Positions 15,601-21,486 of a stretch of DNA of 30,440 nt are shown here, in pieces (within the stretch, counting starts at the first letter, position 1; every line of letters starts with the position of its first letter). The position numbers and the translations under genes were made by a program. Below the pieces are notes generated by a model. That model was not told the DNA's origin. It searched no databases and saw only the letters and a program-made list of their open reading frames with translations. Origin of the DNA: Gemmatimonadota bacterium (GTDB lineage Bacteria > JBHIER01 > G020348925); assembly GCA_020348925.1 (NCBI GenBank), contig CP070758.1:2525719-2556158 (forward strand). The letters run 5' to 3'.

Positions 15601-17189
15601 GCGACCTTCAACTCGAATCTGTCTTTGATAACAAAGCCATTCCGAGATCGGGCGAGTTCAATCAAACCTTGTCTGAAACTGACAGGGAGGAGGTGTGTTC
15701 AGCTCTTGTCGAAGAATGGCTCCAGTTCTACGGTCCGGTGTCCCCAGATTTCGTAGTGAAAACCCTCGGGCTTGAAAGCGACCGAGTTCTCTCCGCTTTG
15801 GACGATCTCATCGAATCGGGAGACGTCATCTCCGGAGCCCTTGTCACCGATGGTCCGGAAAGCGACCTGTGCGACGCTCAGAATTTTGAGACGCTTTTGC
15901 GACTGGCCCGCAAAGAGGCCGTTCCCGTCATTGAACCTCTGCATCTCGAGCTTCTTCCCCTTTTCCTGGCGACTTACCACGGTCTCGTCAATCCGTCACC
16001 AACCATTGAAGGGCTGTACCGCTCCATCGAACAGCTCCTGTGCTACTCCGCACCCGCAGGGTCGTGGGAGTCCGACATCCTGCCCTCACGCCTCCAGCCT
16101 TACAACCAGGCCTGGCTGGACACGGTGCTCCAGGAGAGCGATCTCCGCTGGGTAGGTCAGGCAGACCAGAAGATCGCCTTCTGTTTTCAATCAGATTTGG
16201 ATCTTCTTGATATCCCTGAAGATAGGCACCAGAAGAAAAATACATTTAGATCGCATTTCAGAGACCTCTTTCCTGACCCGACGGGTAAATACGACTTTGC
16301 AACGCTGATAAAAAACGCACACCATAGACCTTCAGAATTATCTGACACTTTATGGAAAGGCGTTTGGCGGGGAAAAATTACGAACGATTCGTTTCACACC
16401 TTGCGCAAAGGTGTTATGAACCAGTTCAAACTTCCGGATGTTGTTCCAGCCGACAGTGCCACGCGAAGGCGGCGCTCGGGATTGAGAACCCGATTCTCAA
16501 GATGGAAGGGATCGCTCCCCTATGCCGGGAACTGGTCTCTCCTCCCTCAAAGGGAACCGGTCGAGGATCTGTTGGAAAAAGAGGAGCTCAAGAAGGACCG
16601 GGTCCGTCTCCTTATCGATCGCTACGGTGTTCTCTTCAGGGAGTTGCTGACAAAGGAATCGACTCCCTTTCGCTGGGCCAACGTCTTCCGTTCCTTGCGC
16701 TTGATGGAGCTTTCGGGTGAAGTTCTCTCCGGTTATTTCTTCGAAGGGATATCTGGCCCTCAGTTTATCTCGCACCGCGCCCTGCACATTCTCCGCCGAA
16801 ATCTTCCGAAAGAGGCCATCTATTGGATGAACGCCACAGATCCTGCCTCCTGCTGTGGCCTCCGGCTTGAGGGGTTGAAACGATCGCTCCCGAGGCGGAT
16901 CGACACGACCCACCTCGTCTTTCACGGGACCAGACTCGTATTCGTCTCGAAGAGAAATGGGAAGAATCTAACCTTTCACATCCCCCCCGAAGATCCCCAA
17001 CTGCAGGAGTACCTCTGCCCGCTCCACCACCTTCTGACGAGAAGGTTCCAACCCTTGCGCCGCATCACCATTGAAACCATCAACGATGAGGCCGCACCGC
17101 GAAGCCCTTATCTCGATGCCATTCGCACGGCTTTTGATACGATGGTCGACTTCAAGAGTGTTACGTTGTATCGGCGTCAGGTAAGGTGA
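12696..17189 (+). CDS. lhr: Lhr-type ATP-dependent helicase (DEAD/DEAH, Lhr-Core plus Lhr-CTD)
   Basis: The 1497-residue product is a superfamily 2 3'-5' helicase of full length compared with E. coli Lhr (about 1540). The motifs are in order: Walker A APTGCGKT (48-55), LYVSPLKAL, TTPESL, DEIH (170-173), LSATL, LFFVNNRR, ATNSLELGIDIG and QRIGRAGH (368-375). A winged-helix and Lhr-specific beta bundle follow to about 850. The C-terminal third is the bacterial Lhr-CTD, with winged-helix repeats related to AlkZ-type proteins. Lhr takes part in DNA repair and unwinds DNA and RNA-DNA hybrids. The ATG at 12696 lacks a clear ribosome site; an ATG three codons later is possible. The gene is monocistronic. 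Confidence 0.95.
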   Translation: MEQMSESGLSPFHPLIQRWFRERVGQPTQIQEQAWPKIAAGDHVLVTAPTGCGKTLTAFLWAIHQLVSGRWPTGYTSVLYVSPLKALNNDIYRNLLTPLDELKHFFEKSNKPFPHIRVQTRSGDTPQADRRRMIRYPPEILITTPESLNLMLSSSSGKTILTNLSTVILDEIHAVINNKRGTHLITAVDRLVHLSGEFQRIALSATLKPLETVARFVGGFRIEGDPANPKYTPRDVSIVGSTQSKAYDICVRFPETADDLEFGESRWEPLVEEFKRIIAKNRSTLFFVNNRRLSEKLTLKINYDEDHPVAFAHHGSLSREIRTEVEGKLKAGELKAIVATNSLELGIDIGALDEVSLVQSPPSISSAIQRIGRAGHGVGETSRGTLFPTFDQDFLESAVLALTIPSQDIEEIRPVMCPLDVLAQIIVSMVGTETWDIEALFNRIRTCYPYRHLDRQQFDLVLNMLAGRYADTRIRELKPRISIDRLDNTVAARKGALLALYMSGGVIPDRGYYRLRLHGSGAPIGDLDEEFVWEAKIGQVFTLGTQNWKIERITHNDVFVLPGSPKILASPFWKGEGRNRDFHFSSFIADFMEDANARLDDPAFAQSLKETHRMDGPAARHLIMYLKKQREETGIDLPHRHHIVVEHVSSGPGGLPGNQVILHTLWGGRLNRPYAMALEAAWEERFGQSIEVYAGNDSIVLQLPHDISAEELLSMVTSGTIESLLRRRLEGSGFFGARFRECAGRALLLTRKKINERMPLWMNRLRSQKLMNAVMKYEDFPILLETWRTCLQDEFDLEALRTVLSEIESAEIGISHCRTAIPSPIARNISWKQINEYMYRGDEPTHGKRSRLRSDLFRDIISTPGLRPTVSREIVNQFTHKRQRLSPGYSPSTPRDLIDWVKERHLIPESEWQELLLAMRQDHGFEAEDMLKSSSEKLTRIFPPDAAQPLIAALETTPRIVSALYAQTGDLQLESVFDNKAIPRSGEFNQTLSETDREEVCSALVEEWLQFYGPVSPDFVVKTLGLESDRVLSALDDLIESGDVISGALVTDGPESDLCDAQNFETLLRLARKEAVPVIEPLHLELLPLFLATYHGLVNPSPTIEGLYRSIEQLLCYSAPAGSWESDILPSRLQPYNQAWLDTVLQESDLRWVGQADQKIAFCFQSDLDLLDIPEDRHQKKNTFRSHFRDLFPDPTGKYDFATLIKNAHHRPSELSDTLWKGVWRGKITNDSFHTLRKGVMNQFKLPDVVPADSATRRRRSGLRTRFSRWKGSLPYAGNWSLLPQREPVEDLLEKEELKKDRVRLLIDRYGVLFRELLTKESTPFRWANVFRSLRLMELSGEVLSGYFFEGISGPQFISHRALHILRRNLPKEAIYWMNATDPASCCGLRLEGLKRSLPRRIDTTHLVFHGTRLVFVSKRNGKNLTFHIPPEDPQLQEYLCPLHHLLTRRFQPLRRITIETINDEAAPRSPYLDAIRTAFDTMVDFKSVTLYRRQVR

Positions 17190-17217
17190 TGAATCTATCC
17201 GTTCATCGACAATTCGC

Positions 17218-17246
17218 ATGATCGCCTCGGGTATCGTACCCGAGGC
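17218..17246. repeat. CCTCGGGTA hairpin, copy 1
   Basis: GCCTCGGGTA-TCG-TACCCGAGGC (17224-17246) is a perfect 10-bp stem. It stands about 35 bases after lhr but has no following T-run, so a simple terminator role is uncertain. Read on the minus strand, the segment is nearly identical over about 29 bases to 29348-29375. Confidence 0.6.
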
Positions 17247-17684
17247 GCGCAGCCCGCGGGCTTCATATCCCATAATTCATAAGGGCCAGAGTCCCGAAAG
17301 AATTGCGCCCTACGAAGGGAATCCCAGGGCGATCTCAGACGGGCGACAGAATTTCCGTGTGAGCCCCGAACTTTTTGAGTGAGGGGAGCGAATCCATCGA
17401 CTGAACGTTATGAGAAAGCCTATGCGTCGCGAGAGATTCCATCAAGAAACATTGAGAAGATGGGTTGAGCCCTAAGTGGCGACTATCAAAGAAAAACAAG
17501 AGTGCTGGATTTTGAACATTCGTATCAGTTTTTTCCGAGATTCACAATAATCTACAGCACCTCTATCGTTGGATAAAAGCACCGCAGGGCGGTTTGATAA
17601 GGTACTCCTGATAGCCCCTATCGGTGGGCCAAATCTGTAAACATAAAAAAGTACGCTTACAGTCCACCATCTCCATTATAGTTG

Positions 17685-17729
17685 ATACATTGGCCGCATC
17701 GAGCAGTGCGCCTCCGCTCACCAATGTAT
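17685..17729 (-). terminator. Large inverted repeat downstream of the FISUMP gene
   Basis: ATACATTGG (17685-17693) and CCAATGTAT (17721-17729) pair perfectly around a 27-base loop that itself contains CGCA...TGCG. It begins 14 bases beyond the FISUMP stop codon, in the position of a terminator or 3' stabilising structure. There is no U-rich tail, so the assignment is weak. Confidence 0.35.
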
Positions 17730-17742
17730 GCTCTGGGCGCAA

Positions 17743-18669
17743 CTAATCTTTTACACATCGGATTGAAAACCCGTTCTGCATATAGCTGGTCCTACGGTAG
17801 ACTTTTGAATCGATGGAATTCAAGCCCCGGCGAAATGCATAACCACTACTGTACTCCGTAGAAGACCAAAAACCGGCTTCACCACCCATAGCGCCGAAGA
17901 CCTCAATGGTGTAGTAGCGGAATCCAGCTGGCAACGCGGTAAAACCACTTTCGTTTGTGGCACCAGTGTTTGGGCTGCTCCAGTGTGAGGTACCACTCTC
18001 TTTCATTTTACCACCTTCATCTGTTCCACGCAATCCTATTGAATCAGCTTGCGATTGGCTCATACCCAAGTACATTTCAAGTTGTTTCCAATCTTCATCT
18101 GTTGGAACATGCCAATCCTCAGGCGCAATATGGCGACTATTATCCACCGCATACCAGTTGTAAAGCCGCCCGTAGGTTGGCACATTATTGGCGTCATTGT
18201 TGTAATTACAAAAGGCCCCTGTTGACAGATCGGACCATTCTGAACCCTTTGTCACGTTAGGTATGGCATCACCATTGCGATAGTGGGTAACTTTTAGATT
18301 TTCTGCCATCCATACCTGGTCACCGATTATTACTGTTTGGTATACGTTTCCATCAATATCAGTTACAGTCGTGCTTGGACAGGCATCAACTTCCAGAATT
18401 ATATTTACTATTTTAAGTATGTCAAGTAAGTCAACATTTCCATCACCGCTGCAACTACCTAAGAAGCCGTTACAATCGGCTCTCCAAAGCACATCATTAC
18501 CAGGAGTTTCAAGGCCTAAACCGATATTGACAGCTTCAATAACATCTATAAGATCCACTATTCCGTCATTGTTCACATCACCTTTTTCACCTTCATACGG
18601 TTGAACCAATAGACTGATGGGAAGGCAAAAAACAAATACAAGCACCAAGACTATTATTTTATTTTCCAT
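17743..18669 (-). CDS. Secreted dockerin-like and FISUMP-domain protein
   Basis: The 308-residue product has an N-terminal hydrophobic signal (about 5-23). Two dockerin-like EF-hand units follow: GDVNNDGIVDLIDVIEAVNIGL (split as GDVNNDGIVDL and IDVIEAVNIGL, 30-51) and SGDGNVDLLDILKIVNIIL (74-92). The domain from about 103 to the end is FISUMP (Fibrobacter succinogenes major paralogous domain): VYQTVIIGDQVWMAENLKV, GRLYNWYAV, WHVPTDEDWKQLE, GFTALPAGFR and FWSSTEYSSG. FISUMP folds resemble C-type lectins, but their ligands are unknown. The ATG at 18669 has AAGGA nine bases upstream; a GTG at 18675 is possible. Dockerins may bind a cohesin elsewhere in the genome. Confidence 0.88.
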   Translation of the reverse strand: MENKIIVLVLVFVFCLPISLLVQPYEGEKGDVNNDGIVDLIDVIEAVNIGLGLETPGNDVLWRADCNGFLGSCSGDGNVDLLDILKIVNIILEVDACPSTTVTDIDGNVYQTVIIGDQVWMAENLKVTHYRNGDAIPNVTKGSEWSDLSTGAFCNYNNDANNVPTYGRLYNWYAVDNSRHIAPEDWHVPTDEDWKQLEMYLGMSQSQADSIGLRGTDEGGKMKESGTSHWSSPNTGATNESGFTALPAGFRYYTIEVFGAMGGEAGFWSSTEYSSGYAFRRGLNSIDSKVYRRTSYMQNGFSIRCVKD

Positions 18670-18907
18670 ATACACATTTCCTTATTAAGGTGTCTCACAA
18701 TAAAGGTGATAACAATTGTTATATTTCACCCGAAATATTCATTGCTTTAAGATAGTGAAAAGTATTTTTTTCTTACACCAGTCTCGCATATGTTGTCATA
18801 AAAAAGAGTGAGTGTTTCTCCGTATAACCTTCTCATTTTCGCTCCCAAGCAAATAAAAAAATGAGAGCAATTTGGACAAGAAATGACCGTGACACTATAC
18901 AAGATTA

Positions 18908-20308
18908 TCAGCCCACACCATCCCAGCAGTAGGTACAGACCTTCTCCTTCGGTAGACCAATGGCGCCAAGCATGTCCGATATATTTTGATATTTCAACGT
19001 CGTGAGGTTCAAGCGGGTTCTGACTTGATCGACCATGGCTTGGTACAATGCCGAGTTCGAATCGGCATACTCCGCGGCAGGTTCTCCGTCATGATCCTCA
19101 AGTTCGCGAATGGCCCGGCGTCCGGCAAGGTCCAATTCGGACCGTGAGCGGGAGAAGTTCAAAAACTTACAGGAGTAAATGAGAGGCGGGCATGCCGGAC
19201 GCATATGCACTTCTCTCGCACCGTTATCGTACAACAACTGGATCGTCTCTTTCAACTGCGTGCCGCGTACAATCGAGTCCTCACAAAAAAGGAGCCGTTT
19301 GCCCTCAATGAGCTCTCGGATGGGGATGAGCTTCATCCGCGCCACCAGATCACGAACAGCCTGGTCCTGGGGCATGAAGCTTCGTGGCCATGTCGGAGTA
19401 TATTTGACGAAGGGACGGCAATAGGGAATTTTAGCTTCGTTGGCATAGCCGATGGCATGGGCGGTGCCGGAATCCGGAACCCCGGCAATCATGTCGACCT
19501 CGACGTTATCGTTTCTGGCAAGGGCCTGCCCGCTTCGATACCGCATCACCTCGACGTTCATGCCCTCGTAACGCGAGGCCGGATAGCCATAGTAGACCCA
19601 CAGGAATCCACAGATACGGAGCGTCTCGCCCGGCGGAGCTTTTTGTTCAATCCCGTCCGGCGTGAGCAGCACAACTTCCCCCGGCCCGAGTTCGTGCTTG
19701 AACCGATATCCCAAATTCGGGAACGTACACGACTCCAATGAGACACAGTGAGTACCATTTTTTTCACCAATGACCAGCGGTATCCGGCCGAAACGATCTC
19801 GGGCAGCATACACTCCCTCCTTCGTCAGAAGAAGCAATGAACATGACCCGTCAATGGCCTCTTGAGCCTTGCGAATCCCCTCTTCGAAGGACGCACTCCG
19901 ATTAATGAGCGTGGCAGTCAACTCGGTCGGGTTGATCTCCCCATCGCTCATCTCGGAAAAATGCGCTTCGTGTTTGCCGAACGCCTCGTTTACCAACTCT
20001 GTAATGTTATTGATACGTCCGACCGTGACGATGGCGAAGGTTCCCTGCTTGGAGCCAATAATAAGCGGTTGATCCTCGGTATCGCTGATGCACCCGATCC
20101 CCATATTACCAGTCAGCTTCGGGATGTCGTCCTCAAACTTGGACCGAAACTGTGCATTCTCAATATTGTGGATGAACCGCGTAAAACCGGTGCCACCTAA
20201 AACGGCGAGGCCGCCGCGTCTGGTTCCCAGATGCGAGTGATAATCCGTCCCGTAAAAGAGATCCTCAACACAGTCTTTCTTCGAAACGACGCCGTAAATG
20301 CCACCCAT
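18908..20308 (-). CDS. Amidophosphoribosyltransferase-like protein (PurF family) lacking the glutaminase nucleophile
   Basis: The 466-residue product spans both PurF domains. The N-terminal class II glutaminase part begins MGGIYG, where PurF has MCGI(V/L)G, so the catalytic Cys is Gly. The Arg and Asn-Gly glutamine-site motifs are also absent; LTGNMGIG and VGRINN stand near these points. The phosphoribosyltransferase part is intact: LLFCEDSIVRGTQ (339-351) is the PRPP loop. Cys233, Cys373, Cys458 and Cys461 match the positions of the Fe-S ligands of B. subtilis PurF. It may use free ammonia, accept another nucleophile, or act on another substrate. Start: ATG after AAAGGAGAG with 10-11 bases spacing. 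It follows the AlkD-like gene by 72 bases. Confidence 0.85.
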   Translation of the reverse strand: MGGIYGVVSKKDCVEDLFYGTDYHSHLGTRRGGLAVLGGTGFTRFIHNIENAQFRSKFEDDIPKLTGNMGIGCISDTEDQPLIIGSKQGTFAIVTVGRINNITELVNEAFGKHEAHFSEMSDGEINPTELTATLINRSASFEEGIRKAQEAIDGSCSLLLLTKEGVYAARDRFGRIPLVIGEKNGTHCVSLESCTFPNLGYRFKHELGPGEVVLLTPDGIEQKAPPGETLRICGFLWVYYGYPASRYEGMNVEVMRYRSGQALARNDNVEVDMIAGVPDSGTAHAIGYANEAKIPYCRPFVKYTPTWPRSFMPQDQAVRDLVARMKLIPIRELIEGKRLLFCEDSIVRGTQLKETIQLLYDNGAREVHMRPACPPLIYSCKFLNFSRSRSELDLAGRRAIRELEDHDGEPAAEYADSNSALYQAMVDQVRTRLNLTTLKYQNISDMLGAIGLPKEKVCTYCWDGVG

Positions 20309-20380
20309 GGAAGAGTTGCTCTCCTTTCCTCAATTCTATCAAATGTATGGGAATTGCTCCATTCTATTTTCTATGAACAC

Positions 20381-21064
20381 CTATCGCTTCCTGCCTTTCT
20401 TTCTCTTTTTTACCTTTTTAATATAGGACACTGCATCTGGAGTTTTGCAGGATGTCACCCCATGATCGACATCAATTTTCCCGATGTCAGCAGCGACTGC
20501 CAAGGCCCTCTTCTCCAGTGTACTATTTCTCATGCCAATAGCAATGAGTGCATTGTTCATGGCATCCTTTGTTCGATTCCTGCTGCCGTGAATACTTTTT
20601 CGAATTGTTTTCAGATATTCCTCAAAGTAGATATCCGGAAGTTCGTTCTTCTTCATCGCAAGTTGAGCCAATAGTTGCCAGCCTGCCCGACCAACCCACT
20701 CGTCCTTTGACTTCGTCCATTTCTCCATCCTTGATTGTGCGTGCGGGCTTTTACTGACTAAATGTGCCACAAAGACGTCAATAAGCATGTAGTAGTGAAT
20801 ATCTTTCAGCCATTTGTCCAACTCAGATTTGTTCATTTTTTCAGGATTCGCAATCATGGTCGCAAGGGTTTGTGCGTCAGTATTGCCGGATGCCCATAGC
20901 TCGGAGGCAAGATCATGGTCTGTATTGATCTGCTTTTTCAGCGTACTCAGATTCGCAAAACTCACACCGAAGGTCTTATCACCCGCTCCATGGCGCTGGT
21001 ATATCTTTCTGTTCTGCTCAGTGCCGAGTGTCTTTAACCGCTTCATCACCTCGGAGTAATTCAT
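20381..21064 (-). CDS. DNA alkylation repair protein (AlkD-like, HEAT repeats)
   Basis: The 227-residue product is of the PF08713 family, built of HEAT-like helical repeats that wrap damaged DNA and excise alkylated bases without base flipping. Diagnostic pieces are DHDLASELWASGNTDAQTLA, HYYMLIDVFV, EWVGRAGWQLLAQLA with the conserved Arg-Ala, and ALIAIGMRNSTLEKRAL, followed by a D-HG-TSCKTPDA segment. The C-terminus is a basic tail (KKVKKRKKGRKR). The aspartate in MLID is the likely catalytic residue by comparison with Bacillus AlkD. Start: ATG with AGAGGG upstream. It may be cotranscribed with the PurF-like gene, although no functional link is known. Confidence 0.88.
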   Translation of the reverse strand: MNYSEVMKRLKTLGTEQNRKIYQRHGAGDKTFGVSFANLSTLKKQINTDHDLASELWASGNTDAQTLATMIANPEKMNKSELDKWLKDIHYYMLIDVFVAHLVSKSPHAQSRMEKWTKSKDEWVGRAGWQLLAQLAMKKNELPDIYFEEYLKTIRKSIHGSRNRTKDAMNNALIAIGMRNSTLEKRALAVAADIGKIDVDHGVTSCKTPDAVSYIKKVKKRKKGRKR

Positions 21065-21486
21065 CCTGAACCCTCTTACCGCTATTTATCAAAATTGTGG
21101 CATGCTGCCTTGAAAGTTTTCAAAGGGGAGAAAATGCCATCGAAAACCAGAACCTATATTCCGATCATTTCGTTTACCCTGACATGAGATGTCGCAGGAA
21201 GTTGATAGTATAACTGAAGTTAAAGAATAAGAACCTGATAATGAGAATGCTGGGCTCGTTCTATTTCCTACCGATAGTGATAGGCCCGCTCAAGTTGATT
21301 TACATTCAGCTCTCGGACTTTCAATACTACAATATAAATATGATAAATGCAAGTGAAAAATTGAGACTCTTTGAAAATTGAGACATTTTATGTTCAGATT
21401 AAAATAATCAATGAAGATTCACTGGATCGATCCCCATCAGACGGTGTAAGGCTGAAGGAATTTAACCGAAAATGAAGGGAGCCATT
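21065..21486. other. Non-coding interval of about 420 bases with a direct repeat
   Basis: No gene found. The direct repeat AAAATTGAGAC occurs twice (ends at about 21366 and 21384), 18 bases apart. Its spacing recalls the multiple terminal repeats of IS21-family elements, but no transposase or second end is seen. Confidence 0.45.

Larger units (their letters stand above)
17190..17742. other. Intergenic region between lhr and the FISUMP gene, with two hairpins and a possible remnant
   Basis: No intact gene. A perfect hairpin lies at 17224-17246 and a larger inverted repeat at 17685-17729, both listed separately. In frame with the stop of the FISUMP gene, a further 59 codons stay open to a stop at 17563 on the minus strand; it contains LVSGGALLDAANV, which recalls the end of a subtilase. 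I judge it more likely to be chance or a remnant. Confidence 0.45.

Noticed and set aside
18831-18866. TCTCATTTT...AAAATGAGA inverted repeat as a terminator for the PurF-like gene
   Set aside because: The loop is long, the stem AT-rich and there is no T-run in the needed position, so I could not support it.
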